From the NCBI RefSeq assembly GCF_012641745.1, contig NZ_WEHZ01000008.1, forward strand, positions 62,001 through 126,000: DNA of 64,000 bases, read 5' to 3'. The notes below the pieces were generated by a model. That model was not told the DNA's origin, searched no databases, and saw only the letters and a list, made by a program, of their open reading frames with translations. Shown piece after piece: positions 8,866 through 17,549 of this stretch. A program made the position numbers and the translations under genes. Within the stretch, counting starts at the first letter, position 1. Each line of letters opens with the position of its first letter. This DNA comes from Pseudoalteromonas peptidolytica. GTDB lineage: Bacteria; Pseudomonadota; Gammaproteobacteria; Enterobacterales; Alteromonadaceae.

Positions 8866-10929
8866 ATGGATAAAACACAACCTCTAGCCAAAAAGTTACC
8901 AAAATCTTTGCTACATCATGATCATGAACGTATCGATAACTACTACTGGATGCGGGATGATGAGCGTAAAAATGACGAAGTGTTGGCGCATTTAAATGCG
9001 GAAAATGCCCACTGTGATGCACTAATGGCACCGCACCAAACATTACAGTCACAGCTATTTGAAGAAATGAAAGGACGTATAGTAAAAGATGATAGCTCAG
9101 TGCCCTCAAAAGATGGCAGTTACTGGTATGTCAGTGAAGTGAATGGTGATGAGGAATATGCCAAGCACTATCGCGCGTCGCAAGAAGATCTGTCAGACAA
9201 AACCTTATTGCTTGATGTCAACCAACTAGCGCAAGGCAACGAGTTTTATGATGTCGGAGATATTACCGTAAGCCCACATGAACAGCTGCTAGCCTATAGT
9301 GAAGACACTGATGGTCGCCGCATCTATACAATTAAGTTTTTGGATCTTACTACCAATACACTACTTCCTGATGTACTGCATAACACAGAAGGTCAGGTAG
9401 TGTGGGCTAACGATAATAAGACACTGTTTTACGTTAAAAAAGATGAGCAAACATTACTGGGATTCCAAGTATATCGTCACGTACTGGGCACACCGCAAAG
9501 CGATGATATTTTAGTATTTGAAGAGCAAGACCGCCAATTTTATATGGGGCTAGGTAAAAGCCGAGATGACAGTGCGATCTTCATTTATCTTGCTGCTACA
9601 GAAACCAGCGATCAGCTTATATTAGACGCGAATGACCCAATGGGAGAGTTTAAAACGCTACTCCCAAGAGTGGAGGGTCATGAGTATGGCCTTGAAAAGA
9701 TGGGAGAGTTTTATTATATCCTGACAAATAAAGCGGCTAAAAACTTTCGCTTAATGCGTGCCACCGAGCAAACTATCGTTGATATTGAGCAGTGGGAAGA
9801 GGTGGTAGCACATCGAGAGCATGTCTTATTAGAGGGACTGGAGTTATTTAATAGCCACTTTGTTCTGACCGAGCGCGAGCAAGGGCAAATTCGCTTTGTT
9901 GTACATGACTATCAGGGGCAGAGTTATCATCTTAGCTTTGATGATGCTTGTTATTACGCAACGATTGGAAGTAACCCTGAACCCAGTGCAACCAGCGTTC
10001 GTATCCATTACTCAAGCATGACAACGCCTAGCTCTGTGTATGATTGCAACCTAACAAGCGGTAAAAAAACATTAAAAAAACAACAACAGGTGCTAGGTGA
10101 TTTTAAACCAGAGTATTATCACTCTGAGCGCCTACATATTACTGCTAGAGATGGTGTAAAAGTCCCGGTATCCTTGGTTTATCGTAAAGATAAGTTTCAA
10201 CAAGATGGCAGTAACCCTTTGCTGCAATATGGCTACGGTTCTTATGGGATCACGATAGACCCGAACTTTTCAAGTCAGATTTTAAGTTTGTTAGACAGAG
10301 GTTTTGTTTATGCGATTGCACATATACGTGGCTCTGAAATGCTAGGTCGCCAGTGGTATGAGCAAGGCAAAAAAGCGCATAAACAAAATACCTTCAACGA
10401 CTTTATTGACGTAACTAAGGCATTGGTTGAGCAAGGTTATGGTGATAAAGACAAGGTATTTGCATCGGGTGGTAGCGCTGGTGGTTTATTAATGGGGGCA
10501 ATTGCAAATCAAGCGCCAGAACTCTATCTCGGCTTAGGCTGTCATGTGCCGTTTTTAGATGTGTTAACTACCATGTTGGATGAATCTATTCCCCTGACCA
10601 CGAATGAATATGACGAATGGGGTAACCCGAACTTCCAAGCGGATTATCAGACGATATTGGCTTACTCACCCTATGACAACATCGAGGCAAAAGCTTATCC
10701 TCATATTCTGGTTACTACAGGCCTTCATGATTCACAAGTACAGTATTGGGAGCCGATGAAGTGGGTAGCCAAGCTTAGGGAATATAAAACGGACGGTAAC
10801 TTGCTATTGTTTAAAACGGATATGGAAGCAGGGCATGGCGGAGCTTCTGGGCGATTTAAAAGCTTGCATGAACGTGCTTTAGAAATGGCATTTTTTATAA
10901 GTTTGCTGGACACACATAGCCAAGCTTAA
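8866..10929 (+). CDS. ptrB: Oligopeptidase B (S9A family serine peptidase)
   Basis: Cytoplasmic serine oligopeptidase that cuts short peptides after basic residues, 687 residues. The N-terminal motifs YYWMRDDER and a seven-bladed propeller (about 80-400) precede an alpha/beta hydrolase domain. Catalytic residues visible, counted from the upstream GTG at 8863: Ser538 in GGSAGG, Asp623 in TGLHDSQV and His658 in AGHGG, matching the order and spacing of E. coli OpdB. GTG 8863 and ATG 8866 are adjacent possible starts; ATG is preferred. There is no signal peptide, consistent with a cytosolic enzyme. It stands alone between the efflux terminator and convergent dps. Confidence 0.95.
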   Translation: MDKTQPLAKKLPKSLLHHDHERIDNYYWMRDDERKNDEVLAHLNAENAHCDALMAPHQTLQSQLFEEMKGRIVKDDSSVPSKDGSYWYVSEVNGDEEYAKHYRASQEDLSDKTLLLDVNQLAQGNEFYDVGDITVSPHEQLLAYSEDTDGRRIYTIKFLDLTTNTLLPDVLHNTEGQVVWANDNKTLFYVKKDEQTLLGFQVYRHVLGTPQSDDILVFEEQDRQFYMGLGKSRDDSAIFIYLAATETSDQLILDANDPMGEFKTLLPRVEGHEYGLEKMGEFYYILTNKAAKNFRLMRATEQTIVDIEQWEEVVAHREHVLLEGLELFNSHFVLTEREQGQIRFVVHDYQGQSYHLSFDDACYYATIGSNPEPSATSVRIHYSSMTTPSSVYDCNLTSGKKTLKKQQQVLGDFKPEYYHSERLHITARDGVKVPVSLVYRKDKFQQDGSNPLLQYGYGSYGITIDPNFSSQILSLLDRGFVYAIAHIRGSEMLGRQWYEQGKKAHKQNTFNDFIDVTKALVEQGYGDKDKVFASGGSAGGLLMGAIANQAPELYLGLGCHVPFLDVLTTMLDESIPLTTNEYDEWGNPNFQADYQTILAYSPYDNIEAKAYPHILVTTGLHDSQVQYWEPMKWVAKLREYKTDGNLLLFKTDMEAGHGGASGRFKSLHERALEMAFFISLLDTHSQA

Positions 10930-10946
10930 TTGCTCATATAGTATCA

Positions 10947-10989
10947 CGGCCAAACTCACTTTTACCCAAAGGCTAAGCGAGTTTGGTCG
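10947..10989. terminator. Candidate bidirectional hairpin between ptrB and dps
   Basis: An 11-bp inverted repeat (CGGCCAAACTC / GAGTTTGGTCG, one GU pair) with a 21-base loop lies in the convergent gap between ptrB and dps. No clear U-tract follows on either strand, so termination is only suggested. Confidence 0.35.
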
Positions 10990-11052
10990 CAGTCAGTTAT
11001 ACCGCTAGGTAATGGCGTATTTAAAGAATGAATGCTCTTTCAAGCAAATGGG

Positions 11053-11526
11053 CTAGTTTAAATACGCTTTTAGCATCCAAACCAACTTTTCTTGCTCTTT
11101 GATATAGTCGCTCATGAGCGCTGCGGTTCCTTCGTCTTCAGCATCACCTGCTTGGGCTAAGATCTCACGCTGCATGGCGATGAGTGTTGTGTAACCTTTA
11201 AGTAGAGTCTCAAGCGCTTGTGTACCGTCGCTGATCCCTTTGGCTTCGCTAATTTTGCTGGTTTCTAAGTAATCTGAGAACGCATGTAGTGGATTTCCTT
11301 CAATCGTTAAAATACGTTCAGCAATTTCATCTACTTTTTCCAGAAGTAATGTATAGATTTCTTCGAATTTTAGGTGTAGTTCAAAGAACTCACGACCTTT
11401 GATGTTCCAATGAAAGCCTCGCGCATTCATGTATTGAATTTGATAGCTACTCAGTAGTGTATTCAAAGCAGTAACTAAAGCTTGGCTTTTGTCTTTGTCT
11501 AAACCGATAGAATTAATGTTTGTCAT
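11053..11526 (-). CDS. dps: Dps-family ferritin-like DNA protection protein
   Basis: Dodecameric ferritin-like protein that oxidises and stores iron and protects DNA in starvation and oxidative stress, 157 residues. The Dps signature is complete: ARGFHWNIKG, then FELHLKFEE, then KVDEIAERIL. The inter-subunit ferroxidase residues His39, His51, Asp66 and Glu70 keep the exact 12-15-4 spacing of E. coli Dps. An AAGGAG site lies 8 bases before the ATG. The N-terminus is short without a lysine-rich tail, so direct DNA binding may be weak. It is monocistronic, convergent with ptrB. Confidence 0.96.
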   Translation of the reverse strand: MTNINSIGLDKDKSQALVTALNTLLSSYQIQYMNARGFHWNIKGREFFELHLKFEEIYTLLLEKVDEIAERILTIEGNPLHAFSDYLETSKISEAKGISDGTQALETLLKGYTTLIAMQREILAQAGDAEDEGTAALMSDYIKEQEKLVWMLKAYLN

Positions 11527-11774
11527 GCGATGCTCCTTGTTGATTTACAGTCAGTATGGCGCAACCGTGATGAATTGCCCAATGATTAAAACCAAACCAT
11601 TTAATCTAAAAAATCAATCGTTATCATGAAAACACATCAAATATTAAGACAAGATGACCTATATCAGATCGTTAGCAAATAGCGAAAAAGTGACGCCACC
11701 GTTGGGGAATAAAGTTTGCCAACTTTTTCCTGAAATCGACAAGGTTGAATAAAATTTGATCCAAAACAAAACGT

Positions 11775-11801
11775 AAAGCCGCTAGGTCTTTTGGCGGTTT
11801 T
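11775..11801 (+). terminator. Orphan intrinsic-terminator-like hairpin upstream of the FNR-type promoter
   Basis: AAAGCCGC pairs with GCGGTTTT (8 bp, one GU) around an 11-base loop and ends in a T run on the plus strand. No plus-strand gene precedes it (the nearest gene upstream, dps, reads away). It could insulate the downstream promoter or end an unrecognised small RNA starting between about 11,600 and 11,770. Confidence 0.4.
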
Positions 11802-11805
11802 AAAA

Positions 11806-11846
11806 TTGATTTAGGTCAAAATATCAACGAAGTAGAAGCGCATAAT
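11806..11846 (+). promoter_or_regulatory. Class II FNR-type promoter of the small membrane protein gene
   Basis: TTGATTTAGGTCAA at 11806-11819 matches the FNR/Anr consensus TTGAT-N4-ATCAA at 9 of 10 defined bases. A CATAAT -10 element at 11841-11846 predicts a start near 11853, placing the box centre about 41 bases upstream, the classic activator position for FNR. There is no good -35 element, as expected for an activator-dependent promoter. Inference: anaerobic or low-oxygen induction. Confidence 0.6.
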
Positions 11847-11898
11847 CAGGTCATCAAGGCACACAAAGTAGCGTGTCTAACTACTTGAGGAAATGAGT

Positions 11899-12108
11899 AT
11901 GAAAGGCAAAACAACATCCGAACACAAAATGGAAATCGTCGTTGTCGTTATCGCTTTAGTGGCTTTTGTAGTTGGTCTAGTTGGTCACTTGGCAGGTGCA
12001 AGTATTGCGAATTCTGATACCTTTGGTTACATCGCTGCGCCGGTTCCATTAGTCGTTGGGTTGATTGCATTTATTGCATATAAAGTGGCTGCAAGCGCAG
12101 AGCACTAG
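11899..12108 (+). CDS. Small two-helix membrane protein, putative FNR target
   Basis: Uncharacterised protein of 69 residues. The ATG at 11899 is preferred over the ATG at 11893 because the GAGG ribosome site ends at 11890, leaving an 8-base spacer; the upstream ATG would leave only two bases. Two hydrophobic helices are clear: about residues 12-33 (rich in Val, Ala and Gly, GLVGHLAGA) and about 44-62 (PVPLVVGLIAFIAYKV), with a short hydrophilic N-terminus and a charged C-terminus. I recognise no family. Its promoter carries an FNR-type box at the activating position. The stop overlaps the convergent hydrolase gene by 4 bases. Confidence 0.75.
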   Translation: MKGKTTSEHKMEIVVVVIALVAFVVGLVGHLAGASIANSDTFGYIAAPVPLVVGLIAFIAYKVAASAEH

Positions 12109-12746
12109 GGGTTTTTCAATAAATCGCATATATAATCCATGACTGCGCGAGAATAAATTAGGCTGGTGTGGCTGAGGTGAAATACTTTATGTTCAGCCAT
12201 ACCATTGAGTTTAGTTTCTTCTAGCAGCACAGTGCCGTCTGATTGACTGCCTTTTTGTAGCAATGGCATTAGCCCGATGGGCAAGTCTCCGGCAATACTG
12301 TAAAGCTTGGCGTTAAATGGCCAATCTTGGTTACGAGACAACAAAAACTCCACACTGTTTTTTAACAGTAACTCTAGGCCTTTATCGTGCATATGCTTGG
12401 CAATGGCACTACCCTTGTGTGGTGTCCCCAACGTCACCACTTTTTTTACCTGTGTACTTGCCACTGAATTGCGCTCTAAATAAGCACGCGCGACCAAGCC
12501 TCCCATCGAGTGACAAACTAACGCAGCTGGGTGGTTACCAATAAAGTCGTCTATCGCCTTGCAGATCTTGTCGAGATTGGGGGTTAAGGTGTTGTAACTC
12601 AAGTTTAAGATACGATAGCCAGATCTTTCCAAACGTGCGCTAAGGGGCTTCATTACAAAGCCTGACATATACAATCCGTGTAACACAACAACACATTGTA
12701 TTTGTTGTGTTACGACGTTTTCTAAAGGAATGGGAGAGTGACGCAT
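12105..12746 (-). CDS. Alpha/beta hydrolase, lipase-like
   Basis: Predicted esterase/lipase-type alpha/beta hydrolase of 213 residues. VVLHGLYMSG at about 19-28 is the oxyanion-hole HG motif, and CHSMGGLVAR (Ser80) is the nucleophile elbow, with Cys in place of the usual Gly before HSMG. TLGTPHKGSAIA is typical of PGAP1/triacylglycerol-lipase-like enzymes. A later SDGTV and LSHTSL supply plausible Asp and His. No signal peptide is evident, so it is probably cytoplasmic. Substrate unknown. It lies convergent with the small membrane protein and is separate from the porin behind it. Confidence 0.85.
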   Translation of the reverse strand: MRHSPIPLENVVTQQIQCVVVLHGLYMSGFVMKPLSARLERSGYRILNLSYNTLTPNLDKICKAIDDFIGNHPAALVCHSMGGLVARAYLERNSVASTQVKKVVTLGTPHKGSAIAKHMHDKGLELLLKNSVEFLLSRNQDWPFNAKLYSIAGDLPIGLMPLLQKGSQSDGTVLLEETKLNGMAEHKVFHLSHTSLIYSRAVMDYICDLLKNP

Positions 12747-12821
12747 GTTGCTCCTGAGAACGTGAATACCCCGAGGTTTGGCTTAAGTGTATCACTCTCA
12801 CTTGAATACTTGATGACTTGG

Positions 12822-13982
12822 TTATTCAAATTGCCACTCTTGTTTGTAATCATACCGAAAGCCAATAGAGATTGAATCCATATCTTCTTGATTATCATAA
12901 GACTTATTCAAATATTCAAGGTGAACTCTCAGTGGTGCTGTGGGAAGCCACTCCAATGTGATGTTGTAACCGTCAAAACTTTGATTGAGCGGATCGAATT
13001 GGTAGTAACCATCATCAAAATTAAAGTAACCAGTTTTTAGCTTGTAATGCTTTGATAGTTGATACGCTAAGGAAACATCAAAGGTATGCCCTTGCCTTGA
13101 AGCAAGAGAACTATTGCGCTCATACTCTTTATCTTGATAAGCCACAGCAGCGTATAAATCAGGCGTGAATTGATAAGCAAGTGCACCAGACCACAACCGG
13201 TTTTCACCGATATGCAGTTCGTTGTCATATACATCATTATGCTGATAGGTAATAGCAGCATGTAGCCCTGCTTGGTCGTAACTTAATCCGGTATTAAATA
13301 AGTCGCTTTGGTTGTCGCCCTTGTCGCCGTTAAACTGCCCTGCCGCAATGAACGTCACTGGGCCAAAGTGATAGCGATAGGTTACAAGGTTGTCGACGAA
13401 AAAAATACTCTCAGGGTCGTAGGCAAAGGGACTGCTTGCGTGATTAAAAATATCAACATACTCAGCGATAAATAAATACTGCGCAGGTCGTTGTTTACCA
13501 ATTCCAAAGCGTCCAAATGGCGTACCCAATGCGGTATAGGCACGTCTAGATTTACCGAAGTTTCCTTCATTTGCCAGATCTATTCCCCATTCACCATGAA
13601 GCTCAGCTTGCCAGCCAGGCATAAATTCATGGGTGACCTTAATCCCTGCGTGAGACAGTGCGTCGCGAACATCCCAATTGCTCTCGTCATTTTCATTAAG
13701 CAACCCAAATGTTGGTCTTATTGTGGCGTAGGTACGGAGTGTGGTTTTTGGCAAAGTCGTAGTCGCTTGGGAAGACTGTTGTGCCGGAGGTGGCTTTACT
13801 GCAGGTTCGGGCGGAGTAACTTTTTTTTGTATCATAAACCGTGCTTTCAAATCAGCAAGCTGGCGCTCTAAGTTTTGAATATCGGCCATAGTGACGGGTT
13901 GCTCAGAAGCCTGTAATTTTGTCGGAGTCAACAAACAAGCAATGCTTATTAGTGCGGTTGAGGTTGCTAAAGTAAAATTCAT
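12822..13982 (-). CDS. Outer-membrane porin with N-terminal coiled coil
   Basis: Outer-membrane channel protein of 386 residues. A signal peptide ends near residue 25 (LQA-SEQ). A short coiled coil follows (IQNLERQLADLKARF) then a proline-rich linker (about 50-75), a common layout of trimeric porins with a periplasmic stalk. The rest is alternating amphipathic beta strands rich in Tyr, Asp and Gly with signatures such as FGRFGIGKQRP and YDPESIFFVDNLVTYRYHFGPV seen in the general Gram-negative porin family. The last residues, QEWQFE, put Phe one before the end rather than at the very end. Substrate unknown. It is divergent from the chemoreceptor that follows. Confidence 0.88.
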   Translation of the reverse strand: MNFTLATSTALISIACLLTPTKLQASEQPVTMADIQNLERQLADLKARFMIQKKVTPPEPAVKPPPAQQSSQATTTLPKTTLRTYATIRPTFGLLNENDESNWDVRDALSHAGIKVTHEFMPGWQAELHGEWGIDLANEGNFGKSRRAYTALGTPFGRFGIGKQRPAQYLFIAEYVDIFNHASSPFAYDPESIFFVDNLVTYRYHFGPVTFIAAGQFNGDKGDNQSDLFNTGLSYDQAGLHAAITYQHNDVYDNELHIGENRLWSGALAYQFTPDLYAAVAYQDKEYERNSSLASRQGHTFDVSLAYQLSKHYKLKTGYFNFDDGYYQFDPLNQSFDGYNITLEWLPTAPLRVHLEYLNKSYDNQEDMDSISIGFRYDYKQEWQFE

Positions 13983-14067
13983 CGTTTTTACATCTCTCAG
14001 TTGCTAATAACCGAATTATAGACAACACTTTCGATATTCGAGTACTTTTTATTCAGGTTGTTGAAAT

Positions 14068-15951
14068 ATGAAGATCCGGACTAAGTTTTCTGTGGCTTCC
14101 GCCGTTGTGATCTTGTTAATAATATCTGTAACGACCCTCTCTACTTATTGGTTTGTCAGTGAATCAGTAAAAGCTAAAACGCGTGCTTACGTAACTGACA
14201 GTACGAAACTGTTGGCAATTAGTATTGAAAACTGGCTCGCGGGCAAAGCTAACCAGATTAATGTGGTAAAGAGCCAAATAGAACAAAATTTTAGTGAAGA
14301 GCACTTTCAGCAAGCATTGAACATCCCCGTATTCAAAAGCGAATTTTTACTTGCTTTTGGGACGTTAGCAACCGAAGAGGGATTAAGGTCTAACAATCCT
14401 GCGCGCAAAAACCCTCTAGGCGTTGACTTCAGAGAACGCGCTTGGTATCAGCTGGGTAAAAACCAAAATAAAACAGTCTACACCAGCCCTTACACTGACG
14501 CGGCAACGGGAGAGTTGTTGCTGTCTGTGGTATCGCCCATCATGGCTGCCGGCCGCTTCAAAGGAGTGATAGGTGGAGATCTAAGTCTTAAAACGATTGC
14601 AAGTAGTGTCAATCTGGTGAACTTTGACGACACTGGGTATGCCTTTTTGGTTGATCGTGCCGGTCGAGTAATTTCACATCATGATGTTGATTTTAATGGG
14701 AAAAAGATGGAGCAGGTGTATTCAAACTTGCGTCTATCCGGCGTCGGTGAGTTGCAAGAAGTGGATACAAAAGATGGTAGCCGGCTTTTTTATTTACACC
14801 CATTAGATAATACCTACGGAACAGATTGGTATCTTGCGGTACTTATCGACAAAGCAAAAGCATATAAAACATTAACGGAAATTACTCTGAACTCATTGAT
14901 TATTGCTGTTTTGGCAGTATTTATTGGTGTGGTATGCGTTAGAACACTGGCAATACATCTCCTGAAGCCACTTCATGATTTAGAAACCGCAATCACTGGT
15001 ATGGCAAGTGGGGGAGGCGATTTAACCCAGCGCTTGAGAATAGTTAATGAAGACGAATGTGGTGTGGTAGCACAGCAGTTTAATGTGTTTTTAGGTTTTT
15101 TACATGGGTTAGTGGGCCGGGTCAAAGAACGTGCTGATGATGTCGTACTAAGTAGCGATGCAGCAAAAGAGCTGGCGACACATTCATCGAGTCGGCTGGA
15201 TAAACAAGTGAGCTTAATTGAAAATCTAGCAACAGCAATGAACGAAATGAGCACCACTTCTACGGAGATAGCAGGTAATGCACAACAGGCAGCAAGTTCT
15301 ATTACTTCGGTTAATGAAAAGACTTCTGAGGGGCGGGAGATTTTCTTCCAAGCTCGCGGTCAAATTAATACGCTAGCAGATGATATCACTGCATCTTATG
15401 AGCTCAGTACTCAACTTGCTGAGTATAGCCAGAGTATTGAAAATATTTTGTCAGTTATCAACGGGATCGCAGAGCAGACTAATTTGCTGGCATTAAATGC
15501 TGCAATTGAAGCTGCACGAGCGGGTGAACAAGGGCGTGGATTTGCTGTCGTAGCAGATGAAGTACGTTCTTTAGCATCAAAAACTCAGGAGTCAACGACT
15601 GAAATTAAGTCGATGATAGATCAAATCCAAGTGTCATCAACACAAGTGCAGCAGTCAATGGGTAGTAGTCGTGATAAAACTCAGCAATGTGTGTCGCAAA
15701 CAGAGCAAGCCACGCACATGCTGGAAGAAATCTCAGAAGCCGTGAAAGAATTGATGGATCGTAATATTCAAATCGCCACCGCTATTGAAGAGCAAAGCGT
15801 AGTGATAGAAGAAATAAATAAAAACACAATACATATCAACGATATTAGTGTTGAAGTTGGTAGCTTTGCAGACAAGCAGTACAGCGCCAGCGAAGAGCTT
15901 GCTAAAAATGCCCATGAGCAAGAAACGTTACTGTCGAAGTTCACGTTGTGA
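14068..15951 (+). CDS. Methyl-accepting chemotaxis protein with double-Cache sensor
   Basis: Transmembrane chemoreceptor, 627 residues. TM1 (about 10-30), a periplasmic dCache-type sensor (about 35-270, with motifs [34 protein letters not shown] and [17 protein letters not shown]), TM2 (about 275-295), a HAMP domain (about 296-350) and the cytoplasmic signalling domain. The conserved hairpin tip reads [20 protein letters not shown], then [12 protein letters not shown]. The dCache motifs resemble amino-acid-sensing members, but the ligand is not certain. It has no che neighbours and faces away from the porin; the 85-bp divergent gap could hold both promoters. The ribosome site is weak. Confidence 0.94.
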   Translation: MKIRTKFSVASAVVILLIISVTTLSTYWFVSESVKAKTRAYVTDSTKLLAISIENWLAGKANQINVVKSQIEQNFSEEHFQQALNIPVFKSEFLLAFGTLATEEGLRSNNPARKNPLGVDFRERAWYQLGKNQNKTVYTSPYTDAATGELLLSVVSPIMAAGRFKGVIGGDLSLKTIASSVNLVNFDDTGYAFLVDRAGRVISHHDVDFNGKKMEQVYSNLRLSGVGELQEVDTKDGSRLFYLHPLDNTYGTDWYLAVLIDKAKAYKTLTEITLNSLIIAVLAVFIGVVCVRTLAIHLLKPLHDLETAITGMASGGGDLTQRLRIVNEDECGVVAQQFNVFLGFLHGLVGRVKERADDVVLSSDAAKELATHSSSRLDKQVSLIENLATAMNEMSTTSTEIAGNAQQAASSITSVNEKTSEGREIFFQARGQINTLADDITASYELSTQLAEYSQSIENILSVINGIAEQTNLLALNAAIEAARAGEQGRGFAVVADEVRSLASKTQESTTEIKSMIDQIQVSSTQVQQSMGSSRDKTQQCVSQTEQATHMLEEISEAVKELMDRNIQIATAIEEQSVVIEEINKNTIHINDISVEVGSFADKQYSASEELAKNAHEQETLLSKFTL

Positions 15952-16604
15952 TTTTATCATTACAACATAGCGTAAAGCGTTTGTAAGTCGATCATCCCTG
16001 TGATGCTTGAGTTTTTCTTACTTGGTCAATCGGTAAAAAAGGTCGCCGACTCGAACGCAATGTGTCTAGCTGGTAGGAGGCTTTGGTTTCTTGCATGGGA
16101 GTCGTGTTCGAAGAGCAAATAATCATCGTGAGTATTAATCTCCAGACAACCGCCCAAGGTAGATAAATAAGCGCTTCATAATTATCGTATATAAAACTAA
16201 CATGCTTAAAACCTGCACTATAGCGCGATATATGTTCAATTAGTGCTAGGGAGCATATAATGAATGTATATAATTACACCCAGTGAAATAATCCATCAAA
16301 GCTAGTGAGCTTTACTTTAGTTTAGTTGCACTCGCGTCTTCGTAATTACCATTTTTTGATAAACACTTTTGGTATACATCACGAGTTATACAGAATTAAC
16401 TCGTCATTACCCCAATTCTTCTACTTTATAGTAGAATAGGAGCTTTAGTGATGAGGTACTGCTGCTGTATTAAAAGCGTTTAGTACCCTATGTTGATCCG
16501 AAGTGCCGCGGCTGTCAGATGCAAATAGCACATCAAGGGCGGTGAGTTGAGCGCAACGTATTCAATATATGAGCTTTTAAAGTTAATTAATACAGGTGAT
16601 TAAA
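15952..16604. other. 650-bp gene-free interval between the chemoreceptor and ylqF
   Basis: No convincing ORF or RNA gene. A small AT-rich inverted repeat (TTCTACT-TTAT-AGTAGAA) lies at 16417-16434. A tRNA-like stretch around 16040-16115 fails to fold (see rejected list). No terminator with a U tract is visible after the chemoreceptor. The last 30 bases hold the ylqF ribosome site. Confidence 0.5.
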
Positions 16605-17549
16605 ATGGCAATACAGTGGTTCCCAGGACATATGAATAAAGCGCGCAATGAGATCAAAGAAATCATGCCGCAGATGGACGTCATTATTGAAGTGCTGGAT
16701 GCCCGTATTCCATATAGCAGTGAAAACCCGATGGTGAGCCAGTTACGTGGTGATAAGCCTGTTATCAAAATCATGAATAAAGCAGATCTGGCCGACCCTG
16801 AATTAACCAAGCAGTGGATGGAGTACTTTGAGCGTGAGAGTGGCGTAAAAGCGCTGGCGTTTGGTCATGACAAGGCGAATGAAGTGCAGCGCATTAATGC
16901 GCTTTGCAAAAAGCTTGCGCCCCATAAAGTCGGTCAAGACAAGCAGCTAAAAGCGATGATAATGGGTATTCCAAATGTGGGTAAGTCAACGCTTATCAAT
17001 ACCCTTGCCGGTCGAATTGTTGCAAAAACGGGTAATGAACCTGCAGTAACCAAAGCGCAACAGCGAATTAAACTTGAAGACGGTATTATGCTGTACGATA
17101 CGCCTGGGATGCTATGGCCAAAAGTGGAAAATGAAAATTCAGGCTATCGTCTGGCAGCGACAGGCGCTATTCGTGATACCGCGATTAATTATGAAGAGGT
17201 GGCAAGTTACACTGCTGAGTACTTATTAACTGCATACCCTGAGCTATTGAAGCTGCGCTACAAACTGGATGAATTGCCTGATTGTGATTGGACATTTATC
17301 GAGATGGCGGGTCGTAAGCGAGGCTGTGTTAAGGGCGGAAATCAGGTAGATACTCACAAAATGTCAGAGATCCTCATTAATGAGTTGCGCGATGCCGTTA
17401 TCGGCAGGATCACCATGGAAACACCAGAAATGCGTGAGTCAGAAGAACAAATGGTCGCTGAATTGAGAGCTCAAGCAGAGGCCAAAAAGGCTGCTCGCGA
17501 AGAAGAGAAGCGTCAGCGCCGCGCGAGGGCTCGAAAAAATCGCCGCTAA
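16605..17549 (+). CDS. ylqF: Circularly permuted ribosome-biogenesis GTPase YlqF/RbgA
   Basis: GTPase acting in late assembly of the large ribosomal subunit, 314 residues. The G motifs occur in permuted order: G4 NKAD near residue 60, then G1 GIPNVGKST near 124, G2 region PAVTK, and G3 DTPGM near 168. The ATG at 16605 gives MAIQWFPGHMNKA, the family start, and has an AGGTGA ribosome site five bases upstream; the in-frame GTG at 16596 is less likely. The C-terminus is a charged Arg/Lys/Glu tail that may bind rRNA. The stop overlaps the convergent GGDEF gene by 4 bases. Confidence 0.95.
   Translation: MAIQWFPGHMNKARNEIKEIMPQMDVIIEVLDARIPYSSENPMVSQLRGDKPVIKIMNKADLADPELTKQWMEYFERESGVKALAFGHDKANEVQRINALCKKLAPHKVGQDKQLKAMIMGIPNVGKSTLINTLAGRIVAKTGNEPAVTKAQQRIKLEDGIMLYDTPGMLWPKVENENSGYRLAATGAIRDTAINYEEVASYTAEYLLTAYPELLKLRYKLDELPDCDWTFIEMAGRKRGCVKGGNQVDTHKMSEILINELRDAVIGRITMETPEMRESEEQMVAELRAQAEAKKAAREEEKRQRRARARKNRR

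Noticed and set aside
16040..16115. tRNA-like words (AGCTGGTAG, GTTCGAAG, and GTTCGAGTC on the other strand)
   Set aside because: No acceptor stem pairing and no T-stem pairing on either strand; the words do not fall at tRNA spacing.
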